Source: WTJY01 sp045105475 (GTDB lineage: Bacteria > Chloroflexota > Anaerolineae > Promineifilales > Promineifilaceae). Taken from it: a stretch of DNA of 64,000 nucleotides. A program made the translations under genes and the position numbers. The notes under the pieces are model-generated. The model was not told the origin of the DNA. It searched no databases and saw nothing but the letters and a program-made list of their open reading frames with translations. Each line of letters opens with the position of its first letter. The stretch's first letter is position 1. The DNA lies in contig JBGCDP010000222.1 in assembly GCA_045105475.1 (NCBI GenBank), positions 5,857 to 69,856 on the forward strand, written 5' to 3'. Below, in pieces: positions 16,543 through 25,497 of the stretch.

Positions 16543-18876
16543 ATGGCAAAACTAAAAACAACCCAGCTCCGGCGCAAATTTGACTCTCCAAAGCTAAAGT
16601 TTAAATCGACTAAAGATATTGAACCGTGTACAACAATTATCGGGCAACCCCGTGGGGTTATGGCGATTGAATTTGGGATTGAAATGCAAAGTCCCGGCTA
16701 CAACATTTATGTTTTAGGGGAGTCTGGCACAGGTCGCACAACAACCATCAAAAAGTTTATCGAAGGGCGGGTTGAAAACCAGCCGGTGCCAAACGACTGG
16801 ATCTATGTTAACAATTTCCAATCGCCCCACTCGCCACTAGCACTAGAGCTTCCGGCCGGAGAAGGGTGCCGTTTACGCGATAGTTTAGAGGAGTGCATCA
16901 GCCGCTTGCGCCAAGAGCTGTCACGAGCATTTGATAACCAGCAATTCCGGGATGAAGCCTTGGCGATGCGCCAACAGCTTGAAGCTGAACGCCAACAACT
17001 AATGAATGTTTTCCAGCGACAGGCAAACTCACAAGGTGCGGCTCTCATCCAGACCCCGGAAGGATTCCGCATATTGCCAACAAAAGAGGGCGAACCGCTC
17101 GATGCAGAAAAGTTTAATGCGCTGCCCGATGAAGAAAAAGAGTCCTGGCGTATCTTACAAAATAAGCTTGAAAAAGAATTAGCGGCCGTAATGTACCAAG
17201 CTCGAGCGATTGAAAACTCAGCCCAAGATCGAATGGAACAGCTGGTTCAACGGGTTGGTGCATCTGTCGTCGATGTCGCGATAACTGAAGTCGCTGGTCA
17301 ATTTGAAAAACAAACTGTCTTAAAAGATTATTTCCAGCAGCTGCGTGAAGATATTTTAAAAAATATAAATCTATTCCGCCAAGCAGCAACCCCAGAGGGG
17401 GCAGCGCAGATGCCGCCTGCATGGTTTAGGCGCTATCAAGTTAATGTGGTTATTGATCACAAATTGAGCAAAAAAGCACCGGTTATTGTTGAGTATGATC
17501 CAACATTGCCACGCTTGCTCGGCCGGGTGGAGCATGAAGGTCGGTCGGGGGGCGCTGTGGTCACAGACTTTACGCTCATACGAGCAGGCGCACTGCATGC
17601 GGCAAATGGTGGCTATTTGGTCTTGCGGGCACGAGATCTGTTTGCGGCCCCACTGGCGTATGAAGCGCTAAAACGAGCCTTACTCGGCAACGCTGTCCGG
17701 CCGGACGACCCGGCGATTCGTGGTGGTGCCGCGACCCGTACGCTTGATCCGCAATCTATCCCGCTCGATATCAAGGTGATTTTGATTGGCCCACCAGCGC
17801 TTTATTATCAGCTGGCAGGGTTAGATGAAGACTTTGACGCGATATTTAAAGTCATGGCTGATTTTGATCAAACAATCGAACGCAACGAAGAAAACGAGAT
17901 GGAATATGCGACGTTTATTTCAGCCCGTGTCGATGAGAAAAAACTCAAGCCGTTTGACCGCAGCGCCATCGGTAAAATAATTGAATACGGCTCACGCTTG
18001 GCCAGCGACCAAAAAAGGTTAAGCACGCGTTTCGGCGATATTTCCGATTTGTTGAGCGAGGCAGACCATTGGGCAGAGAAAGCTGGGAAGAAAAAGGTGG
18101 TCGCCGCAGATGTAACCAAAGCGGTTGAAACCCGTATCTACATGCGAAATCGCATCGAAAATCGAATGCGTGAAGGGGTGCTCGATAAAAAACAACTACT
18201 CACCACAACTGGCGCAAAAGTTGGTCAGATTAACGGCTTGGCCGTATCACAGGTTGGTGATTACGCATTCGGCCATCCATCGAGATTGACGGTAAGAACC
18301 TATGTAGGCAAGAAAGGGGTGGTCGCTATTGATCGTGAAGTGAATATGGCAGGAGCCATCCACAATAAAGGGGTGATGATATTGACAGGATATCTAGGCG
18401 GCCAATATGCGGCCGATCATCCACTTTCACTGTCAGCACAGATTACGTTTGAGCAAAATTATGGTGGTGTTGACGGCGATAGTGCTTCGTCGACTGAACT
18501 GTACGCACTGTTGTCGAGCCTAACCAACATTCCGGTTAATCAGAGCATCGCAGTAACCGGGTCGGTCAATCAATATGGGGAAGTTCAAGCGATTGGAGGC
18601 GCCACGCACAAAGTTGAAGGATGGTACGAGGTTTGTCTCGATCAGGGGTTAACGGGCGAGCAAGGGGCGATGATCCCGGCATCAAATGTCGCTGACCTGA
18701 TGCTACGCGATGAGGTAGTCGCAGCGGTGGAAGAAGGAAAATTCCACTTATGGGCGGTTGAAACGATTGATGAAGGCATCGAGATCATGCTGGGTGAAGA
18801 AGCGGCCGTGGTCCATGAAAAGGCTCAGACAAAGCTAACAGAGTTGGCAAAAAAGATGGCTGAATACGACGGATAA
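16543..18876 (+). CDS. LonB-like AAA ATP-dependent protease
   Basis: A 777-residue Lon-family protease of the COG1067 type: an N-terminal AAA_32 ATPase region and a C-terminal Lon peptidase domain. The P-loop is G-E-S-G-T-G-R-T (residues 59-66), with Arg where a canonical Walker A has Lys; I believe Arg is common in this branch. The long insertion at about residues 110-260 is charged and helical, likely coiled coil. The proteolytic dyad is Ser647 in D-G-D-S-A-S-S and Lys690 in A-T-H-K-V-E-G. They are 43 residues apart, as in classical Lon. No substrate-recognition N-domain like that of LonA is present. It probably degrades damaged or regulatory proteins. Confidence 0.92.
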   Translation: MAKLKTTQLRRKFDSPKLKFKSTKDIEPCTTIIGQPRGVMAIEFGIEMQSPGYNIYVLGESGTGRTTTIKKFIEGRVENQPVPNDWIYVNNFQSPHSPLALELPAGEGCRLRDSLEECISRLRQELSRAFDNQQFRDEALAMRQQLEAERQQLMNVFQRQANSQGAALIQTPEGFRILPTKEGEPLDAEKFNALPDEEKESWRILQNKLEKELAAVMYQARAIENSAQDRMEQLVQRVGASVVDVAITEVAGQFEKQTVLKDYFQQLREDILKNINLFRQAATPEGAAQMPPAWFRRYQVNVVIDHKLSKKAPVIVEYDPTLPRLLGRVEHEGRSGGAVVTDFTLIRAGALHAANGGYLVLRARDLFAAPLAYEALKRALLGNAVRPDDPAIRGGAATRTLDPQSIPLDIKVILIGPPALYYQLAGLDEDFDAIFKVMADFDQTIERNEENEMEYATFISARVDEKKLKPFDRSAIGKIIEYGSRLASDQKRLSTRFGDISDLLSEADHWAEKAGKKKVVAADVTKAVETRIYMRNRIENRMREGVLDKKQLLTTTGAKVGQINGLAVSQVGDYAFGHPSRLTVRTYVGKKGVVAIDREVNMAGAIHNKGVMILTGYLGGQYAADHPLSLSAQITFEQNYGGVDGDSASSTELYALLSSLTNIPVNQSIAVTGSVNQYGEVQAIGGATHKVEGWYEVCLDQGLTGEQGAMIPASNVADLMLRDEVVAAVEEGKFHLWAVETIDEGIEIMLGEEAAVVHEKAQTKLTELAKKMAEYDG

Positions 18877-18952
18877 ATCGTCAAGATCATAAATCATTCA
18901 ACTCATCTGATAACAAACATGTAGGCTCCGCTTTGTTTAACGGTCAGCCGGT

Positions 18953-19126
18953 TTAATTGAGGTAGCTAGCTCCGGTTAGTCCTTCTGACTGCTTCCACAA
19001 TTCGGCCGCATCTGCCCCATTTTTCGCAGCTGCGGTCGATTGAACTAAAACCGGATTGCCGCGCATTTCACCAAATCCACCAGGACCGAAATAGTCGTTG
19101 CCGTTGGTTTGAGTGTGACGAGTGAG
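18953..19126 (-). pseudogene. C-terminal remnant of a short-chain dehydrogenase gene
   Basis: On the minus strand, an open stretch of 57 codons reads D-Y-F-G-P-G-G-F-G-E-M-R-G-N-P-V-L-V-Q-S, then A-D-A-A-E-L-W-K-Q-S-E-G-L-T-G, then A-S-Y-L-N and stop. This is the usual C-terminus of a group of SDR oxidoreductases (Y-G-P, then E-x-R-G, then L-W-x-x-S-E-x-L-T-G). No catalytic domain, start codon or upstream coding sequence remains; an in-frame stop lies at 19127-19129. It is therefore a gene fragment between the LonB-like gene and the secreted Thr-Pro protein. Confidence 0.72.
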
Positions 19127-19204
19127 TCAATCTTAATTATTAGACGCTAACACAGCGGAAGAATGAATTTAGAGCTAAATAGGGGTGTGGTTATTCGACT
19201 CTCA

Positions 19205-21253
19205 CTACCTAACAACCAGCGGCAGATAAATAAGTACAGAACTCGATTCTGCCGTACCCGACGGAGTCAGCGTTGCAGATGGGATGGGGGTCGTAGTGCT
19301 CGTTGAAGCAGGGGGTGGAAGTGTGGGGGCATCGGGAGTTGCCGTCTGGGTTCCAGTTACGATCGGGGTCGCTGTAAGTGTGCCTGTGGCGGTTGAAGTT
19401 ACAGTCGGCACAGAAGTCGCAGTCCCGGTCGGTATCGAAGTTTCTGTAGCGGCCGGTGTTGCAGTGGCACTGGCTATTGGGGTTGCTGTCTCAGTTGACA
19501 CAACCGGGGTAGCTGTGGCGGCAGCTTGATTAATCACAATCTCGATGTCGGCCGTGTCTAGCAGCCCTGATGCGCCAAAAATCGACCACGTCACGGTTCT
19601 GGGCGGCGCAGGGTCAGCCGAGGTGCTGGTTTGGAATGAGATCGTTTTGATCACGGCCGCATAATCGGCCGTTACATTTGAGCCGCTTAAAGTTAAAGTC
19701 CCGCTAGGCGCATCAAAGTTACTACTAATCGTTCCGGTAACGGCCGCATTTAAGCTATCGAACCCTTGATCATAGTTGGCCGAAATCTGCACAGTCACAG
19801 TTAATATTTCTTCGCTGCCAACCAGAGTAACTTGTTCATTTGTGAGGGTATCGGTTACGCCAATCGAATACGCAGTGGTTGTCATCGGCTCTCGATTCAG
19901 AATACGCATAAATGCATCCTTATCGTTGCTGTTGACACCATCCATACTTGTATCAATTTGTTCAATCCCTTCCCATACAACAACAGGAATAGTCCCATCA
20001 ATTGCTGAGACATAGGGCCATTCTTGTGCTCCGGCTTTAGATTGATTGACAACGAACTCTTCCGATAAAGCCGTCCCTGTCTGGTCAAGCTGAACGGCCA
20101 AAATAGCCGCACTCCCTGACCCGGCCGGGCCCTCTTCTCCACCAAATGATTCCCAAGTGACAACAAATGAGCCGTCTTTAAGGCCGACAACATCTGGCCT
20201 ATGTTGAAATCCACTTAGCTGAACTTTATTGACAATAAATTCATCGATTAGAGGCTCTCCTAGCTGATTTAATAGTCGGCCAGCGATATCGCTTGAACTC
20301 GTTTGATAAACAACCACGCTATTACCGCTTAAGAATGGCGCAATTTGAGCGCTTTCTTGATTAGGCACGGGTGATGCACTCACTTGCTTATTCGGGCCAA
20401 CTTTGGCTCCACTCGCATCAAACAGTTGAGCAAAAACATGTGTGTCACCCGAATTGTTCCGGCCGGGCCAGCTAATGATGCTGCCACCGTTTCGGAGTGG
20501 TGCCACGTTGGGTTTGATAACAAACGTTACAGAGACTTCATTTGAACTCATGATGCTTGTAACAGGAGTTAAGGTGCTGTCATATAACCGACTGCCTACT
20601 TCATAATGTCCAAACTCAACCGATTGGCGATAAGTAAGCATAAAGTTGCCATTGGTTAGCTCAACCATTTCAGGCTCATTTGTACCCACAGTATCTGTAA
20701 GAATGGTTTGAGCTGGCCCTGTGGCTACTCCGGAGCTATTAAACTTCCTAGCTGCAATTTGCTTGTCTCTAAACCACACCGCATAAAAGCCACCGTCGCT
20801 AGTCGGTGTCAGAGCTACGTCATTCGCATGCCCGATCGAATCGTAGTCGTATAGCTGAATATCACTTGTGATTGTGGTGCCGTCAGCATTATAAATTTTA
20901 CCAAACAGGTCCCTTTCATCAGCCGGGACACTGCTGGGGAAAGCTTCTATTTCAATATCCCATCCAAGAAGGAGAGTTCCATTTGCAAGCCCAGCGACAC
21001 GCACATCCTCCTGCTTCATTTCGTCATTTAATCCGGCCGGATAGACCGATTCATCAGCCGCACTGCTTTCACTAATCGGCCCTAGTGTAGAAAGCTCCAC
21101 ATTGGTGAAAAATATAATCTGGTTAGTTGCTGCCGTCGGTCGAAATTGAAGAACAATCGATAAAAACAGAATCGTGCTCAGCAAAAAAGAAATGGCTAAT
21201 TTTCGGCCGCGGCCGTTTAGAAAAAACAAAGGTTTCACAGTTTTATTACTCAT
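19205..21253 (-). CDS. Large secreted protein with repeat domain, Thr-Pro region and Y-L-P-L-V-V-R tail
   Basis: A 682-residue exported protein. The N-terminal signal segment is I-S-F-L-L-S-T-I-L-F-L-S-I-V-L. Residues about 60-450 carry imperfect repeats with cores such as D-G-G-F-Y-A-V-W-F, N-G-N-F-M-L-T-Y and D-G-S-F-V-V-T-W-E-S, a beta-propeller-like pattern seen in bacterial surface proteins. A beta-sandwich-like part follows (V-T-V-Q-I-S-A-N-Y, then L-T-L-S-G-S-N-V-T). Next come about 100 residues of T-A-T-P-type repeats, and the chain ends abruptly in L-I-Y-L-P-L-V-V-R. The same kind of tail is on the M12B protease. Function not known; adhesion or surface display is a guess. Confidence 0.7.
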   Translation of the reverse strand: MSNKTVKPLFFLNGRGRKLAISFLLSTILFLSIVLQFRPTAATNQIIFFTNVELSTLGPISESSAADESVYPAGLNDEMKQEDVRVAGLANGTLLLGWDIEIEAFPSSVPADERDLFGKIYNADGTTITSDIQLYDYDSIGHANDVALTPTSDGGFYAVWFRDKQIAARKFNSSGVATGPAQTILTDTVGTNEPEMVELTNGNFMLTYRQSVEFGHYEVGSRLYDSTLTPVTSIMSSNEVSVTFVIKPNVAPLRNGGSIISWPGRNNSGDTHVFAQLFDASGAKVGPNKQVSASPVPNQESAQIAPFLSGNSVVVYQTSSSDIAGRLLNQLGEPLIDEFIVNKVQLSGFQHRPDVVGLKDGSFVVTWESFGGEEGPAGSGSAAILAVQLDQTGTALSEEFVVNQSKAGAQEWPYVSAIDGTIPVVVWEGIEQIDTSMDGVNSNDKDAFMRILNREPMTTTAYSIGVTDTLTNEQVTLVGSEEILTVTVQISANYDQGFDSLNAAVTGTISSNFDAPSGTLTLSGSNVTADYAAVIKTISFQTSTSADPAPPRTVTWSIFGASGLLDTADIEIVINQAAATATPVVSTETATPIASATATPAATETSIPTGTATSVPTVTSTATGTLTATPIVTGTQTATPDAPTLPPPASTSTTTPIPSATLTPSGTAESSSVLIYLPLVVR

Positions 21254-21359
21254 AAAAGGATAATTTTGGAATGCGCAGGCTACTGTAGACTAATCCCCAA
21301 AAACAATCTGTCAATTACACTATTAGCCCAGAATCTAATTCGGCTAGCGTTTAGACTCA

Positions 21360-23888
21360 TCAGGGTAGCTCAACAGTTGGCAATAATGGAACTGTGACCA
21401 CTATTGGGAAGGGTGTCGCAGTTGGCAAAGAAATGGTGGTGATCACCACAGGTGACGGTGTTGGTGTAGGAAGCAAAAGAGTCACAACGATTACAGGCGT
21501 CGGTGTATTTATAACAACGGGCGTTTTTGTAGGCAGTGACAGAGTCGCAATAATCACAGGCGTCGGTGTATCAATAGGTACAGGCGTATTCGTCGGCAAT
21601 GGCGTCTTCGTTGGCAGAGGAACTGTGGCGATAATTATTCGGGTTGGTGTAGCGGTTGGCAAAGGCGTTTTTGTAGGGAGTGGCGTCTTCGTGGGCAGTG
21701 CCGTTTTGGTTGGAAGTACAACCGTAGGGGTTTTTGTGGGAACTTGAGTTGGTGTCTTCGTTGGTATCGGCGTAATTGTCGGCAGAGGCAAAGTCGCTGT
21801 TTTCGTTGGTGCTGGCGTTACAGGTGTGTGCGTCGGTAGTGGTGTCTGCGTTGAAGTGGAAAGTGGTGTTTTAGTTTTGGTTGGAAGAGGTGTGTTTGTA
21901 GGCAACATCACCGTAGCTGTTTTTGTCAGCAACGTTCTAGTTGCAGTAGCAAATGGTGTATTTGTGCTAATCGCAGTAGAGACCTTTGTTGGCGTCGATG
22001 TATGGCTGATCGTAGCAGTCGGGGATTTTGTTGCACTACGCGGAGTAGACGTCGCACGTTGGGTTGGATTGCTTGGTTCTCCTGTGGCTGGAGGGGCAAA
22101 AATTGTAGAAGTGGCTGTCGGCGTTGGTGTAGCTGGCAAATAGGAGCCTAAACAGATATTTATATCTTTATAGCCCCCGGGAAAACGACTCAAAAGTCTT
22201 TGATACGAAACTGAGACCGCTTGCGGGATCAATCTAACAATTGGCTCAATAGTTAAATCCGAAGGATCAAACGAGGCACTACGGCCGGCGGACAGTTCAA
22301 CAGACTCCTCGCGGCCGATTTGATAGTTACAATCACCCCGAAAACAATAAGCAATCAAACTTTGTTCCTCTTCAGAGAATTCAACCCCCATGCATGCGCC
22401 AGCCCCCTCCACCCGTTCAGCAACAGCAAATAAAACATCCTCGTCCTCTGCCCGAACCTCAACCTCAGCACCTTCAGAATAAAGGCCCGTTTCAATAAAG
22501 ATATCGCTCTCCTCAAAAATCCTAAATTCAACCTTTTCGTCTACTTGACTGAATTCTATTTCGCTGGCCTGTTGGCTATAGATACTGGCATCTTCTCCAT
22601 CGATCCCTTGATGATTGATTTGGGCTTCAGCCATTTGACTAGCAAATAAGGGCTCATCTTCATAAGCTGGCACCGCGTCCTCTTGATCTTGAAGCCGGAA
22701 TACGCCAATTTGGCCCGGCTGCAAAGTGGGACGTGGGGTCGTTGTTGGAATTGGAGTTTCAGTCGGCCGGGCATCCTCAGTTGCAGTTAAGATCGCGGCC
22801 ACTGTTTGTGTCGCCCAAATCGCAATACTTGAGTCAGACGTTGCTTGATCTGATCCAACTTCAGAAGAGTCTGGATTGTTATTACTAATTTCAGCTAACT
22901 CAACTCGGGTAGGCTGTGTAACTAAATCGATGGCAGAGCGGTCGCGAAATAACACAATTGCAGCAACATAAAAAAGCAGGACTAAGACGGTAAGTCCACC
23001 AAAAAGCAAGGCTGTACGCTGGCGAATCCTTTTTGCCTGATTCACAATCTTTATCGCACGGGAAGGATCAGGCGTCTGTAAAATCGCAACCGAAACATTG
23101 TCGGCCGCGTCACGCCCTAGGGCAAAGGAAACCAGCCCTCGAGCAGCTCGGTCACCTTCTTGCGTCGTCAGAATCTGAATAATCTCATCTTGGCGGATAA
23201 GCGTCGACGAGGCCGCCCCATGGTTCCTAAATAGCCCATCGGAGCATACCAATACTGAGTCACCCTTTTGCAGCGGGAGCCCTTTTTTACCCCGTGCCTG
23301 AGCAAGTGCATACCCCTTCTGAGTAGTCGTCTGGCCGATATGGAATCCAACATCCACATCTAATTCGGCCGTATTTCCCAGACTCCAAACAAGTTTTTCA
23401 GCATCAGGATCACTTTGAGCCGTTTCAAAATCCATCTTGCTCAATATCGGAAAAATATTTTTAAATGTATGATCAAGGCTTAATTGGGAAAATTTACCGT
23501 CCCGAACAAAAAAGACACCACAATTACCTATATTGGCAATAAAAAGCTTTTCATCATTTTGAATAACTGCTACTGCTAGTGAACAACCATAATTCTCAAC
23601 TGAGGGTGCTGAGTGGCCCTTATCAACATAAATTGACTGATTAGCAGCTAACACCCCCTGCGCTAAAAGGTCACTAAGTTGTGGCTCTGCACCTTGCTGC
23701 AAGTATGTTAGCAATGTATGCACAGCAGTTTGCGCTATCTGCCTGTTTTTTGTCTCTCCACTGTCGGCAACAACAGCAATTGATAGGCGGTCCCCATTCG
23801 ACCGAGTGAAAGTTAAGACTTCTCCAAAATCGACAGCTTGTATGCTGGCACCTCTATCAAAATGAAACCCTGTAATAATTTCTGACAT
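21360..23888 (-). CDS. PP2C-like phosphatase domain with membrane helix and Thr-Pro exterior
   Basis: An 842-residue protein in three parts. Residues 1 to about 270 resemble PP2C Ser/Thr phosphatases: V-V-A-D-S-G-E-T-K-N where the family has D-G-x-G, G-D-S-V-L-V-C-S-D-G-L, and D-A-A-D-N-V-S-V-A-I-L. The Gly of the first D-G pair is replaced by Ser and the usual N-terminal N-E-D is not obvious, so activity is uncertain. A transmembrane helix (L-F-G-G-L-T-V-L-V-L-L-F-Y-V-A) follows. The outer part has an acidic domain and about 240 residues of P-T-K-T-P-L-P-T repeats. It may couple envelope contact to dephosphorylation of Hanks-type kinase targets, but no kinase gene is nearby. It diverges from the sortase gene. 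Confidence 0.75.
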   Translation of the reverse strand: MSEIITGFHFDRGASIQAVDFGEVLTFTRSNGDRLSIAVVADSGETKNRQIAQTAVHTLLTYLQQGAEPQLSDLLAQGVLAANQSIYVDKGHSAPSVENYGCSLAVAVIQNDEKLFIANIGNCGVFFVRDGKFSQLSLDHTFKNIFPILSKMDFETAQSDPDAEKLVWSLGNTAELDVDVGFHIGQTTTQKGYALAQARGKKGLPLQKGDSVLVCSDGLFRNHGAASSTLIRQDEIIQILTTQEGDRAARGLVSFALGRDAADNVSVAILQTPDPSRAIKIVNQAKRIRQRTALLFGGLTVLVLLFYVAAIVLFRDRSAIDLVTQPTRVELAEISNNNPDSSEVGSDQATSDSSIAIWATQTVAAILTATEDARPTETPIPTTTPRPTLQPGQIGVFRLQDQEDAVPAYEDEPLFASQMAEAQINHQGIDGEDASIYSQQASEIEFSQVDEKVEFRIFEESDIFIETGLYSEGAEVEVRAEDEDVLFAVAERVEGAGACMGVEFSEEEQSLIAYCFRGDCNYQIGREESVELSAGRSASFDPSDLTIEPIVRLIPQAVSVSYQRLLSRFPGGYKDINICLGSYLPATPTPTATSTIFAPPATGEPSNPTQRATSTPRSATKSPTATISHTSTPTKVSTAISTNTPFATATRTLLTKTATVMLPTNTPLPTKTKTPLSTSTQTPLPTHTPVTPAPTKTATLPLPTITPIPTKTPTQVPTKTPTVVLPTKTALPTKTPLPTKTPLPTATPTRIIIATVPLPTKTPLPTNTPVPIDTPTPVIIATLSLPTKTPVVINTPTPVIVVTLLLPTPTPSPVVITTISLPTATPFPIVVTVPLLPTVELP
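21394..22140. repeat. Tandem repeat DNA coding for the Thr-Pro stalk
   Basis: About 750 bp of imperfect tandem units, roughly 18-42 bp, with the plus-strand core GGCGTTTTTGTAGGC-like, encode the Thr-Pro stalk on the minus strand. Similar but diverged DNA is found in the genes at 3960-4060, 11590-11840, 16200-16320 and 19280-19530. Such DNA is prone to slippage and to recombination between genes, and may vary in length between strains. Confidence 0.7.
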
Positions 23889-24244
23889 AGCGAAGTTAGT
23901 TAGGCAATCTATACATTGTCACAAACAAGCTAAGGGGAGTTTGCTCTGTTTGCAGATAGAGTCTGCCAAATATAGATTTTCCTTTTATGTAATCAAGTAA
24001 ATCTCCTACAGTCATCATCCTTATAAAGAAATCATCCATTCATCCTTACGGAAAAGTTGACACTCATAAGTTATTAATATAGTGGCTACCACTTGGCCCA
24101 ATCACTTTTAAAAACCTAGATTTCTCCTCATTATTCAATAGGTTAAAAGATAATGAGACTACTCTTCTAACAAAAAAGGGAGCTGTTGAATCATTACGAT
24201 TTCTAAAGAATGCGCTTCGCTTGCTAAAGCTTTCTGTTACCATA
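23889..24244. promoter_or_regulatory. AT-rich divergent intergenic region
   Basis: A 356-bp gap between the divergent PP2C-like and sortase genes. The plus strand has an exact TTGACA at 24057-24062. A TATAGT-like element lies at 24078-24083, but the spacer is only 15 bases, so this is a weak promoter candidate for the sortase gene. I see no RNA gene or reading frame of note. Confidence 0.3.
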
Positions 24245-25234
24245 ATGGTTATGTCACGGATGAAACGTAACGAGCTCGATCATTTAACGGAGCGGGAATT
24301 AGAAGAGGCGCTATACCGCAAACGATATATCGAGCGGAGAAATCGCCTAACCCGACTAAAAGATGAAGGTCGGGTTGTAGAATCACCGATTATTCAAACT
24401 AGGAATCCATCAAACGCATCACCTTCATTTGCCTCGCCAGAAGCTTCTGCTGAACAAACACGGTGGGCTGAAACAGTAACAGGCAAACCGGCACAAAAAG
24501 GCGGCCGTTTGGGAGGCTTATTTAATCGATCGCTTCTACTAGTCGAAGTTGCGGCCGCTGTTGGGTTTATTTGGATTGTCTTTTCACTTGTGGGATCACT
24601 CCGCCAATTAAACAGTGATATAGCTGACGTCCAGCAGGCTGCTATTGCTGGCGTGCCCAGTATACCAACACCAACCCTTCCACCGGTTATCGATTTAGTT
24701 TTACTGCCTACAGGACATCAACCACCAATCGAAGGTCAGCCGATTGTTCACGAAGAAGCAGGCGGCATCCCCGACCATCTACTACCACTAGTCGATGCCT
24801 ACGTCCCTCCAGTCGCACCCACACCAGCTCCGGAGCAGCCACGTCAAATCGCTATTTCAAAGATTGGTGTCAACGCTCCTATCTTTCAAGGCCACGAAGA
24901 AGAGCAGTTGAAGAAAGGGGTTGGGCACAGCATTGGTACAGCCCTTGTTGGCACCCCTGGCAACATGGTTCTATCAGCCCATAATGACATTTATGGTGAG
25001 ATATTCAGAAACTTAGATCAGCTTGAAAGCGGAGACGAGGTTATTGTCTCATCGGGGCGCGAAAGCTACACTTATATCATTAATAATATTCAGGTGGTTG
25101 AACCTACAGCTGTTGAAGTAATGGCTCCCACAGATCATGCCAGCCTAACTTTAATCTCTTGCTATCCGTATTTGATAGACAACAAGCGTATAATTGTAAA
25201 GGCTGATTTAAAAGAAACTTTAAATAACGGGTAA
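24245..25234 (+). CDS. Sortase (class D-like transpeptidase)
   Basis: A 329-residue membrane-anchored cysteine transpeptidase that should link proteins to the cell surface or to each other. The N-terminus is charged and helical (H-L-T-E-R-E-L-E-E-A-L), with a membrane segment near residues 95-115. A Pro-rich linker and the sortase barrel follow. The catalytic residues are His246 (V-L-S-A-H-N-D), Cys306 (T-L-I-S-C-Y-P-Y) and Arg315 (N-K-R-I-I-V). The T-L-x-S-C and N-x-R spacing fits class D. The ATG at 24245 is chosen; ATGs at 24251 and 24260 and a TTG at 24221 are also in frame. No LPxTG-type substrate was found in the window. Confidence 0.9.
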   Translation: MVMSRMKRNELDHLTERELEEALYRKRYIERRNRLTRLKDEGRVVESPIIQTRNPSNASPSFASPEASAEQTRWAETVTGKPAQKGGRLGGLFNRSLLLVEVAAAVGFIWIVFSLVGSLRQLNSDIADVQQAAIAGVPSIPTPTLPPVIDLVLLPTGHQPPIEGQPIVHEEAGGIPDHLLPLVDAYVPPVAPTPAPEQPRQIAISKIGVNAPIFQGHEEEQLKKGVGHSIGTALVGTPGNMVLSAHNDIYGEIFRNLDQLESGDEVIVSSGRESYTYIINNIQVVEPTAVEVMAPTDHASLTLISCYPYLIDNKRIIVKADLKETLNNG

Positions 25235-25236
25235 CT

Positions 25237-25497
25237 ATGACAAAACGATCTCAAGATACAAAAAGAATTAGAGAAGAAATGCGCAAAAAGCGTTTTCGGC
25301 CAGACAAAACGGCCGGAGCCGGGCCTTCAGCCGGCCGTCGTCGCCGCCGAGGACGCATCCGAAATGTATCAATTGAAGAATTACGGGAAGAATACAGCTA
25401 TGTCTTAAAGGATTTAAGACGAATCTTTATCTTGGCGGCCGCAATGTTTGTCTTGCTTATTGCGGCTAACATTGTCTACCCACTTTTAGCTGGTTAG
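25237..25497 (+). CDS. Small basic single-pass membrane protein next to the sortase
   Basis: An 86-residue protein that begins two bases after the sortase stop, so it is probably translationally coupled. The N-terminal two thirds are very basic (R-R-R-R-R-G-R-I-R, K-K-R-F-R-P). One hydrophobic helix near the C-terminus (I-F-I-L-A-A-A-M-F-V-L-L-I-A-A) leaves only a few residues outside. It could be an accessory of the sortase or simply bind nucleic acid or acidic lipid at the membrane. Its last 12 bases overlap the stop region of the convergent kinase gene. Confidence 0.6.
   Translation: MTKRSQDTKRIREEMRKKRFRPDKTAGAGPSAGRRRRRGRIRNVSIEELREEYSYVLKDLRRIFILAAAMFVLLIAANIVYPLLAG

Noticed and set aside
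21394..22140. Possible CRISPR array
   Set aside because: The repeats are imperfect, coding, without unique spacers, and encode P-T-K-T-P units of the phosphatase-like protein.
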